Assembly (NCBI GenBank): GCA_028873865.1
Contig: JAPPNI010000027.1
Coordinates: 124,001 to 188,000, forward strand
Direction of reading: 5' to 3'
Origin: Chloroflexota bacterium
GTDB lineage: Bacteria > Chloroflexota > Dehalococcoidia > Bin125
Length of the DNA: 64,000 nt
Part shown: piece after piece, positions 8,746-17,293 of the stretch
Layout of the letters: each line of letters opens with the position of its first letter
How positions within the stretch are numbered: position 1 is the stretch's first letter
The notes under the pieces: generated by a model
The model's database searches: none
What the model saw: the letters and a program-made list of their open reading frames with translations, nothing else
Told to the model about the DNA's origin: nothing
Program-made: the position numbers and the translations under genes

Positions 8746-11700
8746 GTGAGCGTTGCACAGGAATCGGCAGGAGATGTCCCGCCACCGACAGCTACTTCCG
8801 AGTCTGTCCTTCCATTCGGTTTCATCGGCTCGGAACCCTTTGAGCGGCTCTGTCAAGACATCGCAAAGAGGATCGGATACACAGCCGTGTACCGGTTCGG
8901 AAAGAAGGGGCAGAAGCAAGACGGCATCGACTTCCACGGAATAGATCGAGAAGGCTCGCCCATCGCTTGGCAGTGCAAGTGCGTGAGCACGTTCACCGGT
9001 GACGACCTTCGGAGCGCCGTTCGAAAGTTTGCCGAGGGTCCCAGAGCAGAGGCGTACGCGGCCTTTGTCGTCTGCATCGCGTGCGAGGGAAATGACAGGA
9101 GTCTCCAACTCGAACTCCCGAGCATTAGGGAACAGCACGAGTTCAGGATCGAACTGTGGGACTCTCCCTGGCTCACTGACCGACTCGTCGATCTGCCGAA
9201 TCTCGTACAGCGCTACTTCGGTCCTCATTGGCGGGACAAGTTCATTGCTCCCTATCGAGCCGACTCGCGGCATCTCGGCGCCAAAGCGCTCTTGTATGGC
9301 CCGGTCGAGGCTCATGGGCTCACCACGAAGGTCGAAGAAGCGGAGCGGCTCGCAGAATCGTCGCCGGCTGAGGCCGTTGAACTCTTCGAGGAGATCGAGC
9401 AGGAGCTGCGAGAGCACTCCCCGCGTCACGCCGACCGTTTCCGCGAGAAGCGAGCTTTTGCGCTGATCGACGCCGTTGGGCCGAAGGCTGGCCACGATGA
9501 ACTCATGCGACTGGCCGTGCGGGACCTGTTCGGCAGGGCTGAGCCTGAGCTCTCGCCGGAAGTAGCGCGCGGCTTGAGCAAACTTGGCGATCAAGTTGAT
9601 CCGTTAAGAAGGGCGCGCGGGCAGGCTCTGTTCCATTTCCGCTGGACACACGAGGATCCCGAGGATCTCTCAGACCTAGCGGACTGCTTCGACGCTTTGC
9701 CATTCGATGATGAGTACGCGCCTCACATCGCCGTCTTGCTGACTGAGGTCGCCGTCGCAACCGGAGATCATCAGATCGTCAATGACAGACGGCTGCAACT
9801 TCAGCAGACGGCCGACCATGCCGATGGTGACTTGGCTCTACGGTTGCGAGCCGCGCTCGCCGATTGTGACGAAGGCGGGGTGTGGCTCAATCTGATCGCC
9901 GATGCGGAGGGACCCCGTGTTCGGCCGCGTGAGGCGGCATTCATTTGCATGCGTGCGGCGCGTTGGTCCGCGTGGAGCGGCGAAGACGAGCGGGCCGAGT
10001 CGCTCTACCGCCAAGCGATGAGATTCGCCGCGGACGCCCGGCTAGACCTCGACGTCAAGAGTGCCCTGCGTTCGCTCTTGTCGTTTTACGGCTCGCCCGA
10101 GCGATATGACGATTTCGTCGAGGCGCATCAGCTCATGTTGGCAGTTGACGGCAGCGATTCATTCATTTCTCAGAGTGCTCAGACAGCGCGGTACTCGTAT
10201 CAATACTTGGCGACCGGGAAACTGCCCGGCGCTCATAAGTTGAGCAGATATCGAGTGCTCGAAGGAGTTCGGAGTGGCTGCCTCTCTGATGAGATCGAGG
10301 CCCATAGTGTTCTTGCACGTGTCTACATGGAGTCGGGTGAGCCGAATGACGCTCTTGAGCACGCAATGCTCGGCGGCGACCCGGAACTGACGAAGAAAGC
10401 GGCCTCCCAGATCGACGATTGGCCAGTGGTTCTGGATGCGATGGTCGGCGCTACAGCGCCCTGGGTGCGACTCGCGGCGCTGCATGCACTTGAACATCTA
10501 GGTGACCTCGCCCCACCTCAGGTGGCGAAGAGACTCGCTCACGAGCTGATTCGGGACATCCTCGCCGATCCGGATGACGCGTCAGTAACTCGAGCTCTCT
10601 ACGAGGCTCTCTCGGCAGTGGTCCTTGAGGCGACTGATGAGGACATCAATGAACTCATGCCGGTGATGAGGCAAGCAGTCGTTCGGGAACCGGGCGGCTA
10701 CCGTTGGACCGATCCTGGAGTAGTCACCCTGGCAATTCTCCTGTATCGCTTCCGGGACAGGTGGCGAGCACAAGCCTCCGAGATCCTTGCTGAGCGACTG
10801 ATCGGGGCGAGGACGAACGATTGGTGGGAGGTGACCAGCGAGTGCGGCCCTGAAACAGAAGCTCTAGTCGAGGCGATCGAACGAGTCGCGGATCGAACCT
10901 CAGTCAACTTGGATGAAGCCCTTGCCAACCTGAACCGCCTGAGTGAGTCGACTCGGGTCTTTTGGTTGAAGCGCCTGGAGTATGTGGCAGAGCATCCTGT
11001 AGGCCCCCTGAAGAGTCAGAAGATTGGTGATGACTTCGAGGTGCCGAGGCCGTTCCTCGAAGAGCAGAACGTGGAGGCGATTGTCCAGTATGTCCGCAAG
11101 CTCGTGGCGCTGGCGAATTGCTTGCACGTTCATGCTACGAACAGGGCCGGAGCGCTCCGTGTTGGAGGAAACGTCGTGGACATGTTGCCCGAGGAACAGC
11201 GCCTCAGCCTCTTCGAAGCAGTCAAGCCGCTGGTTGGACCCGATGTGGAGTTGTCCGAACACGAGCGCCACGATGCAGAAACCGACCACCCACTGAGCCG
11301 AATCCGGATCAGCATGGGAGGCGCCGACGGATTGCGCCTCGCCGCCGGCTGGTTTCTCGCTCGGGCCGCGGCAACTGATGAACAGCGTGCAATCGTGATC
11401 TCGCTTGCGAAGGAATGGCTCTGGTCAGCTGAGCAACAGTTTCAATACCGAGGTGCCGTCCTGCTCAGCCAGCGGAACCTTGCGGGCCACGGTATCCATG
11501 GAGCTGAATTGGCGAAGCATCCCAATTCGATGGCTCGCTGGATGGCGCCGTTCATGCCTGATGTAGTGGAAGCGCCCGACATCCGGCTGGCGCTAGAACT
11601 GGCCACCGACCCAAGCCGCAACGTGCGTCTCTCAGTGATCGATACTCTGAGGTCATTCGACCCCGAGGCAAGACAGCAACTCCTCTCGATCTTTGCCGAG

Positions 11701-11754
11701 GACAAGAGCGCCATCGTGAGGCACGCTGCGGCCGACGCCGTGTTAGACGACTAG
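8746..11754 (+). CDS. Mrr-like nuclease domain fused to helical repeats (putative defence protein)
   Basis: 1002 residues from a GTG. Residues ~22-160 look like a PD-(D/E)XK restriction-endonuclease fold of the Mrr type: PFERLCQDIAKRIGY, then QDGIDFHG (D62) and AWQCKC (Q76-x-K78). The rest is alpha-helical with TPR/HEAT-like character and ends in a HEAT-like segment (IRLALELATDPSRNVRLSVID). No P-loop is visible, so it is not an obvious STAND ATPase. Nuclease-plus-repeat architectures are common in anti-phage proteins, and it sits next to the ICE-L recombinase. Defence function is inferred. Confidence 0.6.
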   Translation: MSVAQESAGDVPPPTATSESVLPFGFIGSEPFERLCQDIAKRIGYTAVYRFGKKGQKQDGIDFHGIDREGSPIAWQCKCVSTFTGDDLRSAVRKFAEGPRAEAYAAFVVCIACEGNDRSLQLELPSIREQHEFRIELWDSPWLTDRLVDLPNLVQRYFGPHWRDKFIAPYRADSRHLGAKALLYGPVEAHGLTTKVEEAERLAESSPAEAVELFEEIEQELREHSPRHADRFREKRAFALIDAVGPKAGHDELMRLAVRDLFGRAEPELSPEVARGLSKLGDQVDPLRRARGQALFHFRWTHEDPEDLSDLADCFDALPFDDEYAPHIAVLLTEVAVATGDHQIVNDRRLQLQQTADHADGDLALRLRAALADCDEGGVWLNLIADAEGPRVRPREAAFICMRAARWSAWSGEDERAESLYRQAMRFAADARLDLDVKSALRSLLSFYGSPERYDDFVEAHQLMLAVDGSDSFISQSAQTARYSYQYLATGKLPGAHKLSRYRVLEGVRSGCLSDEIEAHSVLARVYMESGEPNDALEHAMLGGDPELTKKAASQIDDWPVVLDAMVGATAPWVRLAALHALEHLGDLAPPQVAKRLAHELIRDILADPDDASVTRALYEALSAVVLEATDEDINELMPVMRQAVVREPGGYRWTDPGVVTLAILLYRFRDRWRAQASEILAERLIGARTNDWWEVTSECGPETEALVEAIERVADRTSVNLDEALANLNRLSESTRVFWLKRLEYVAEHPVGPLKSQKIGDDFEVPRPFLEEQNVEAIVQYVRKLVALANCLHVHATNRAGALRVGGNVVDMLPEEQRLSLFEAVKPLVGPDVELSEHERHDAETDHPLSRIRISMGGADGLRLAAGWFLARAAATDEQRAIVISLAKEWLWSAEQQFQYRGAVLLSQRNLAGHGIHGAELAKHPNSMARWMAPFMPDVVEAPDIRLALELATDPSRNVRLSVIDTLRSFDPEARQQLLSIFAEDKSAIVRHAAADAVLDD

Positions 11755-11967
11755 CAACGTCGAGCCGGGCGAGTCGCGGAGGGCATGAACGCGAGCTATC
11801 CATGAAGACTGAAACGCACTCGGCACCCGGCGCCATTGGTGCCGCAGACGACACTCCCACGCACTGACCAGTTGATCCGCTGTACGATGTTTCGAACATA
11901 GCTGAGGTGGACCGAACACCTCACGAGCGTCGTCTGACGGTACTGGACGTATGCAGAGGAGCCATCG

Positions 11968-13686
11968 ATGAATGACGACCTGAATCACACCCCCGCCGCC
12001 CTCTATGCTCGCGTCTCCTCGGACCGGCAGGATGTCGACCTCTCCGTCGCTGCACAGCTCAGAGCGCTGCGCGACTACGCCGAGCGCAACGGCTACATCG
12101 TCGCCCGCGAGTACATCGACGAAGCCGAGTCAGGACGTGTCGCCGACCGACCGCAGTTCACGAAGATGCTGGACGAGGCCGCGCAGCCGGATGCGCCGTT
12201 CCAGGAGATCCTGGTCTGGAAGTTCTCCCGCTTCACGCGCAAGCGCGAACACGCCGTCGCCTTCAAGTCGATGCTGCGCCGGCGCGGGATCCGGGTCACT
12301 TCGATCACCGAGCACGCCGACGACACTCCGACCGGCAAACTGATGGAGGCGATCATCGAGTCGGTCGACGAGTTCTATTCCGAGAACCTCGCCCAGGAGG
12401 TCACGCGCGGCATGCGCGAAGCCGCCTCAAGAGGCTTTTGGGTGGCCAGCCGGCCGCCCTACGGGTACAAGCGGGTCAAGGTCCAGGACGGCGGCAAGGA
12501 GCGTCCCACGCTGGTGCTCAACCCGCCCGTCGATGAGGTCGTGCGGCGCATCTTCGAGATGGCCTCCTCAGGCCAGAGCGTGCTCGACATCACCCGCACG
12601 CTCAACTCAGAAGGCATCCCCACCACCACCGGCAAGCCCTGGCTCAAGACGACCGTGCACCGGCTGCTGACCAACGAGGCCTACACCGGCACGCTGGTCT
12701 GGGGCCACAACGCCAAGGACGGTTCCGAGCCGGTGCGGGTCGAGGACGCCTTCCCGGCGATCGTCACGCGCGACGAGTTCCAGTACGTGCAGCGGCTGCT
12801 CAAGTCGCGGGCGCCCAGGAAAGCGAACCCGCGGCGCGTCTCCAGCCCCTACCTGCTCTCGGGCCTGGTCGGCTGCGAGCCCTGCGGCGTGAGCATGTCG
12901 GCGGCCGAAGCCAAGGGCGGCCGCTACAGCTACTACGTCTGCCAGTCGAAGATCAAGAAGGGCTCCGAGACCTGCCCAACGCCCAGGCTCAACGCGCGCG
13001 ACTTCGAGCGCACGATCATCGAGCAGCTGCGCGGCCACATCCTGACCGAGCGCAACATCCGCGAACTGGTCAAGATGGTCGATGAGGAGCTGGACGGTCT
13101 GGCCCATGAGCAGCGGCGCAAGCTGGAGACGGTCGAGCACGAGCTGGGTGAAGTCAACCGGGCGCTCGACCGCATCTGGCGGCTGGTCGAGACCACCGAC
13201 CTGGAGATGGCCGACGCCGCCGACCGCATCCGCGAGCACAAGCAGCGCAAGCAACAGCTTGAACAGGCGGTGGATGAGTCGAGGCGGATGCTGGCCGAGC
13301 GGCGCGAGCTGCTCGACTCGGCCGAGCTGGTCGCCGCGTTCGCCGCGGAGATGGGCGAGTTCCTCGCGACCAGCGAGCTGACCGAGACCCGCGCCTTCCT
13401 GCGCACGTTCATCCAGGGCATCGAGGTGAGGCCCGGCCGGGCCCTGATCCGCTACACGATCCCGATGCCCGAGGACAGCCCGATCGGACGCTCAGACCGC
13501 GCCGAAGTGGGGTTGGAGCGCGGAGTTCGCAAATCGGTACGTGTTGGTGGAGCCGAGGGGATTCGAACCCCTGACCTCTGCCGTGCAAGGGCAGCGCTCT
13601 CCCAACTGAGCTACGGCCCCGGAGACCTCAGCCTAGCGCCATTGGGCGCGAATCCGGCTAGCGCGACGGGCTCGAATCCCGACTGA
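11968..13686 (+). CDS. Large serine recombinase (ICE-L integrase); C-terminus runs through tRNA-Ala
   Basis: 572 residues from an ATG preceded by GAGGAG. The N-terminal resolvase domain has ALYARVSSDRQ with the nucleophilic Ser, EYIDEAESGR and KFSRFTR. It is followed by a recombinase domain (~150-250), a zinc ribbon (C-x2-C GCEPCG, later CQ...C), a coiled coil (~380-450) and the IRYTIPMP motif also found in the second recombinase. After that motif the frame enters the tRNA-Ala gene in antisense (giving EGIRTPDLCRARAALSQLSYGP) and the end of cobU. The tail beyond ~13490 therefore probably reflects integration-site sequence rather than a conserved domain. The enzyme is expected to integrate and excise ICE-L. 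Confidence 0.88.
   Translation: MNDDLNHTPAALYARVSSDRQDVDLSVAAQLRALRDYAERNGYIVAREYIDEAESGRVADRPQFTKMLDEAAQPDAPFQEILVWKFSRFTRKREHAVAFKSMLRRRGIRVTSITEHADDTPTGKLMEAIIESVDEFYSENLAQEVTRGMREAASRGFWVASRPPYGYKRVKVQDGGKERPTLVLNPPVDEVVRRIFEMASSGQSVLDITRTLNSEGIPTTTGKPWLKTTVHRLLTNEAYTGTLVWGHNAKDGSEPVRVEDAFPAIVTRDEFQYVQRLLKSRAPRKANPRRVSSPYLLSGLVGCEPCGVSMSAAEAKGGRYSYYVCQSKIKKGSETCPTPRLNARDFERTIIEQLRGHILTERNIRELVKMVDEELDGLAHEQRRKLETVEHELGEVNRALDRIWRLVETTDLEMADAADRIREHKQRKQQLEQAVDESRRMLAERRELLDSAELVAAFAAEMGEFLATSELTETRAFLRTFIQGIEVRPGRALIRYTIPMPEDSPIGRSDRAEVGLERGVRKSVRVGGAEGIRTPDLCRARAALSQLSYGPGDLSLAPLGANPASATGSNPD
13545..13620 (-). tRNA. tRNA-Ala (anticodon UGC)
   Basis: 76 nt including an encoded CCA. The acceptor stem pairs GGGGCCG with CGGCTCC, then A and CCA; the D-arm is TAGCTCAGTTGGGAGAGC, the anticodon loop CTTGCAC gives UGC, and the T-arm is GGGGTTCGAATCCCC. 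All arms pair, so the gene looks functional. Its 3' end faces the ICE-L recombinase, the usual geometry for integration at a tRNA 3' end. It follows cobU by 37 bp on the same strand; a TAGGCT -10-like box about 10 bp upstream could give it its own promoter. Confidence 0.97.
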
Positions 13687-14203
13687 GCGCCTTCAGATTC
13701 AGCGGCAGACCCGCCGCCACGAACCAGACCTCATCCGCCGCCGAGGCCACCAGCTGGTTCACCCGCCCCAGCCGGTCCGCATAGTCCCGCCCCAGCTGGG
13801 TCATCGGAACAATCCCCAACCCCACCTCATTCGAAACCAGGATCCACGAAGCCTCCTGAGCCCGATAAAGCTCTAGCAACCGCCCCGCCTCAGACAGCAC
13901 ATCCCGCTCCCCCTCCGCATGCATCAGGTTGCTCACCCAAAGCGTCAAGCAATCGAGCAGCACCGTGTCATACTCCCCCACGACCGGCCGCAGGACCTCA
14001 ACCAGGTCAAGCGGCTCCTCCAGGGTGTCCCAACCAGCCGGCCGGTCGGACTGATGCCGACGAATCCGAGCCGCCATATCCGCATCACCCGCCTCCGCCG
14101 TCGCCACAAACAACACCCGCGCACCCCGCTCCGCCAACTGCTGCGCATACGTGCTCTTGCCCGCCCGCCGACCGCCAAGGATCAAAGTCAACGACTTGCT
14201 CAC
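13658..14203 (-). CDS. cobU: Adenosylcobinamide kinase / adenosylcobinamide-phosphate guanylyltransferase
   Basis: 181 residues starting with GTG 3 bp after cobC. P-loop GGRRAGKS (residues 10-17), then the CobU signature RIRRHQSDRPAGWDT and NEVGLGIVP. It phosphorylates adenosylcobinamide and transfers GMP to give AdoCbi-GDP in nucleotide-loop assembly. It is the last protein gene of the B12 operon. Its final ~29 bp overlap, in antisense, the tail of the ICE-L recombinase frame. Length is normal. Confidence 0.95.
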   Translation of the reverse strand: MSKSLTLILGGRRAGKSTYAQQLAERGARVLFVATAEAGDADMAARIRRHQSDRPAGWDTLEEPLDLVEVLRPVVGEYDTVLLDCLTLWVSNLMHAEGERDVLSEAGRLLELYRAQEASWILVSNEVGLGIVPMTQLGRDYADRLGRVNQLVASAADEVWFVAAGLPLNLKALSRDSSPSR

Positions 14204-14206
14204 GCG

Positions 14207-14866
14207 CTACCCACCCTCTTCCATCGCCAGATGACCGGTCTCATTCCAGGACTCCAGCACGGCCCCATCATCAAACGTTCTGACCATCGACAGTCCGGAG
14301 GGACGAAGCCTGAACCGCAAAAGAGACTCGGTCGGCAGATCCAGCAAACAGACCAGCAGAGCCGTCAACGACCCGCCATGCCCAACCACCAGCACCTGCT
14401 CCCCCGAACCATGCCGCGCCCGCACCGAGTCATGAAAGCGCCGCACACGATCAACCACCTCACCGACGCGCTCACCGCCCGGCGGCGAGTATCGCTCGTC
14501 CCGACGCACCACGCGCTCGGCGAATCCCGCCGGATCACGAGCCTCCACCTCGGCAAACGTCAGCCCTTCCCACTCGCCATAGGCAACCTCGCGCAACTCC
14601 GGGACGGCAACGACCTCCGGCCCCGACTCGCCAACCACCAGCCGCGCCGTCTCCATACAGCGCGTCAGGTCGCTGGCGTAAACCGCCGAGAAGCTCACGC
14701 CGGCAAGCCGCTGTCCCAACGACGACGCCTGAACCTCTCCCTGCCGGCTGAGCGGCACGTCCGACTGCCCCTGGATCCGGCCCTCCCGGTTCCAGTCCGT
14801 CTCGCCGTGCCTAACTAGATACCAGGCACTCCCCGCATCCCCCGGGTAGACCCGTTGGTCACTCAT
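14207..14866 (-). CDS. cobC: Histidine phosphatase, probable alpha-ribazole phosphatase
   Basis: 219 residues from the ATG at 14866, which has a clear AGGAG site; the longer frame upstream overlaps cobS and was rejected. Phosphoglycerate-mutase-like fold with catalytic RHGE (LVRHGETDWN), the second-His segment VVGHGG and the GEWEG loop. In this operon it most likely removes the 5' phosphate of alpha-ribazole or adenosylcobalamin phosphate. The family also contains unrelated phosphatases, so the substrate rests on context. Confidence 0.88.
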   Translation of the reverse strand: MSDQRVYPGDAGSAWYLVRHGETDWNREGRIQGQSDVPLSRQGEVQASSLGQRLAGVSFSAVYASDLTRCMETARLVVGESGPEVVAVPELREVAYGEWEGLTFAEVEARDPAGFAERVVRRDERYSPPGGERVGEVVDRVRRFHDSVRARHGSGEQVLVVGHGGSLTALLVCLLDLPTESLLRFRLRPSGLSMVRTFDDGAVLESWNETGHLAMEEGG

Positions 14867-14876
14867 TCGAGCACTC

Positions 14877-15635
14877 CTACCAGAACGGCGAGTCGAACAG
14901 CTCGGGCAACACCGGCGCGAGCGCAAGACCGATCATCAACACCGACACCTCGCCCATCTCGTTCACCGCGCCATACGCGTCCCCAGTCATCCCACCCAGT
15001 TTGCCGGTCATCCACCAACCCAGGCCAAGCGCCACCGTCGTCGCCACGCCAAACAGGATCAGCCCGCCCGGGCCAAGGAACAGCCCCGCCGCCAGCGCCG
15101 CTGTCACGAGACCGGCGCCAACTTGCCACCAGCGTCCGCCCTCCAGGAACGCCGTGCCCAGCCCCTGTGCTCGCGCATACGGGAAGACCGACATCGTCGC
15201 CAGCATGCCAAACCGCGACAGGCAGGGAAACACCAGCAACAACCCGACGCGCCCCTCATCTGGCAAGCTGGCCAGCAAGCTCCACTTGGTCACGATCAGC
15301 GCCGCGCCACCGACCACCGCGAACGCGCCGACGTGCGTATCGCGCAGGATGCGCAGCCGGTCCTCCGGCGTATAGCCGCCAAAGAGACCGTCGCAGCAGT
15401 CGAGGAATCCTTCCGTGTGCAATGCGCGAGTCAGGATCAGGAGCGCGGCGATCAACAGAGCGCCGACCACGATCGCCGGCAACCCTTCGCGAGCCGCCGC
15501 ATCGAGTCCGACGAGGCACGCGCCCAACACGAGTCCGACCAGAGGAAACCAGGCCCGATCGGCGCCGGTCGGCGCGCGATTGGCGGACATCGGCAGAATC
15601 GTGAGGAAGCCAATCGCCGCGCGCGGGTCGCTCAC
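14877..15635 (-). CDS. cobS: Adenosylcobinamide-GDP ribazoletransferase (cobalamin synthase)
   Basis: 252 residues, polytopic membrane protein. It carries the family motifs FLTILPM near the N-terminus and HTEGFLDCCDGLFGG, the metal-binding region, plus GMTGDAYGAVNE near the C-terminus. It joins AdoCbi-GDP to alpha-ribazole (phosphate) at the membrane. It overlaps cobT by 4 bp and precedes cobC by 10 bp, so it is translationally coupled. Confidence 0.95.
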   Translation of the reverse strand: MSDPRAAIGFLTILPMSANRAPTGADRAWFPLVGLVLGACLVGLDAAAREGLPAIVVGALLIAALLILTRALHTEGFLDCCDGLFGGYTPEDRLRILRDTHVGAFAVVGGAALIVTKWSLLASLPDEGRVGLLLVFPCLSRFGMLATMSVFPYARAQGLGTAFLEGGRWWQVGAGLVTAALAAGLFLGPGGLILFGVATTVALGLGWWMTGKLGGMTGDAYGAVNEMGEVSVLMIGLALAPVLPELFDSPFW

Positions 15636-16693
15636 GGCGACGCGCCCTGGTCCGACACGCCGGCCTCCGCGAACGTGGCCATCTCATTCAGACAGGCCGC
15701 CGCCGCGTCGACGATGCCCATCGCCAGCACCGCACCCGTGCCTTCGCCCAGCCGCATGTCGAGGTCGAGCAGCGGCTCGAGGCCCAGGTGTTCAAGCGCG
15801 ATGCCATGACCGAGCTCCGCCGAGCGGTGACCGGCGATCAGATAGTCCCGGCTCAGCGGCACAATCGCCTGTGCGATCAACGCCGCCGCAGCCGTGATGA
15901 ACCCATCCAGGATGACCGGTGTCCGACGCGAGGCTGCGCCCAGCACGACGCCGGCCAGGACGCCGATCTCGAAGCCGCCCAGCGTGCGCAGCACGTCCAT
16001 CCCATCTGTCGGGTCGGGCTCGTTGACGCCGATTGCCCGCTTCACCACATCAACCTTCCTAGCGAGCTGCTCGTCGCTGCGAGACGCGCCCCGACCCGTC
16101 ACCGCTTCCGGCGGACGCCCGCACAGCACCGAAACGATCGCGGCGGCCGAGGTCGTGTTGCCGATCCCCATCTCTCCGATACCGATGATGTCGTCGTAGG
16201 CCGCCGCAGCGCGGGCAATCTTGGCGCCCGTGTCGAGCGAGACTTCGGCCTGCTCCAGGGTCATCGCCGGACCTTCGGCAATGTTCTCCGTCCCGAATCC
16301 GAGGCGCACCGAAACCAGGGCGTCCGACGGACCCACCGGCACGGCGACTCCCGCGTCGACGATGGTCAGATCAACGCCGGCTCGTTCGGCGAGCGCGTTG
16401 ACGGCCGCCCCGCCTTCCAGGAAGTTCTGCACCATCTGAGCGGTGACCTCCTGGGGATAACTGCTCACGCCGCTCGCCGCGACGCCGTGGTCCCCGGCCG
16501 CGAGGATGAGCTGCTTGCGGTAGCCGCGCGGACGCTCATCGCCCTGCATGCCGGCCAGCAGGATCGAGAGTTCCTCCAGCCGTCCCAGGCTGCCGGGCGG
16601 TTTCGTCAGTTGCTGCTGGCGCCGTTCCGCCGCCGCCATCGCTTCGCGGTCGAGTGGTTCGATAATCCGGAGGATGTCGTCGAGCATGATCAT
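15632..16693 (-). CDS. cobT: Nicotinate-nucleotide:dimethylbenzimidazole phosphoribosyltransferase
   Basis: 353 residues, normal length. Signatures include LTKPPGSLGRLE, LAAGDHGVAASGVS with YPQEVTAQMV, and EMGIGNTTSAAA. The general-base Glu region near the C-terminus (LGEGTGAVLAM) is present. It activates the lower-ligand base to alpha-ribazole phosphate for CobS. It lies 18 bp downstream of cobO in the same operon. Confidence 0.95.
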   Translation of the reverse strand: MIMLDDILRIIEPLDREAMAAAERRQQQLTKPPGSLGRLEELSILLAGMQGDERPRGYRKQLILAAGDHGVAASGVSSYPQEVTAQMVQNFLEGGAAVNALAERAGVDLTIVDAGVAVPVGPSDALVSVRLGFGTENIAEGPAMTLEQAEVSLDTGAKIARAAAAYDDIIGIGEMGIGNTTSAAAIVSVLCGRPPEAVTGRGASRSDEQLARKVDVVKRAIGVNEPDPTDGMDVLRTLGGFEIGVLAGVVLGAASRRTPVILDGFITAAAALIAQAIVPLSRDYLIAGHRSAELGHGIALEHLGLEPLLDLDMRLGEGTGAVLAMGIVDAAAACLNEMATFAEAGVSDQGASP

Positions 16694-16711
16694 CTGAACG
16701 GCCCGTGCTCT

Positions 16712-17293
16712 CTAGAACTCGATGCCCGGCTGCGCCTTGATCCCCTGCTCTTCATAGGGATGCTTGATCAGCTTCATCTCGGTGACCAAGTCTGCGAAAT
16801 CGATCAGCTCCTGCGGTGCATAGCGACCCGTAATGATCACGTGCATCGACTCCGGCCGCCGCTTCAGCGTCTCGATCACATCCTCAACCGGAATCCACCC
16901 ATAGTGCATCGCATAGGTGAACTCGTCCAGCACGATGATGTCTTCATCCCCGCGCAGGATCGCCTCTCGGCAGCGCTCCCACTGCTCCACGGCCAGCGCC
17001 GTCGTCTCATCCATGTCCTTGGACAGCCAGGTGAAACCGTCTCCCAACGACTCGATCTCCAGCCCGATCTTCTTCGCCGCCCGATGCTCGCCGAACCTGG
17101 CCGTCGAGTGCTTGATGAACTGGAACATGCGCACATTGAAGTCGCGCCCCCAGGCGCGGAACAGAACACCCAGCGCGGCCGTCGTCTTGCCCTTGCCGTC
17201 GCCCGTGTTGACGATCACCAGTCCGTGTCGCCGCCGCGGGCCGACATTCCCGGGAGCTGTCGGGCGTTCGCTAGGGTCGTTAGCGGGCGGCAC
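16712..17293 (-). CDS. cobO: Cob(I)alamin adenosyltransferase, CobA/CobO/BtuR type
   Basis: About 193 residues from a GTG at 17293, which overlaps the btuD stop by 14 bp and gives the family's usual length; the longer frame to 17395 lies inside btuD. P-loop NTGDGKGKTTAALG near residue 27, Walker B-like IIVLDEFTYAMHYG and the ITGRYAPQELIDFADLVTEM signature. It adenosylates corrinoids using ATP. No in-frame ATG is available, so the exact start is a judgement. Confidence 0.92.
   Translation of the reverse strand: MPPANDPSERPTAPGNVGPRRRHGLVIVNTGDGKGKTTAALGVLFRAWGRDFNVRMFQFIKHSTARFGEHRAAKKIGLEIESLGDGFTWLSKDMDETTALAVEQWERCREAILRGDEDIIVLDEFTYAMHYGWIPVEDVIETLKRRPESMHVIITGRYAPQELIDFADLVTEMKLIKHPYEEQGIKAQPGIEF

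Larger units (their letters stand above)
1..13544. mobile_element. Left integrative conjugative element (ICE-L), right-hand part
   Basis: Transfer-type genes (coupling ATPase, Replic_Relax-like) lie at the left and a serine recombinase lies at the right, abutting the 3' end of a tRNA-Ala gene. The same gene types occur in reverse order and orientation in the element right of 19.6 kb. The right boundary is placed at the tRNA 3' end (13545) by inference; the left end is outside the window. No second copy of the tRNA 3' end was noticed in the window. It carries an IS21 insertion and two large accessory genes. Confidence 0.55.

Noticed and set aside
13665-13680. Second tRNA-like fragment (CTCGAATCCC) near the cobU end
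   Set aside because: Too short and lacks paired arms; lies within the cobU coding sequence.
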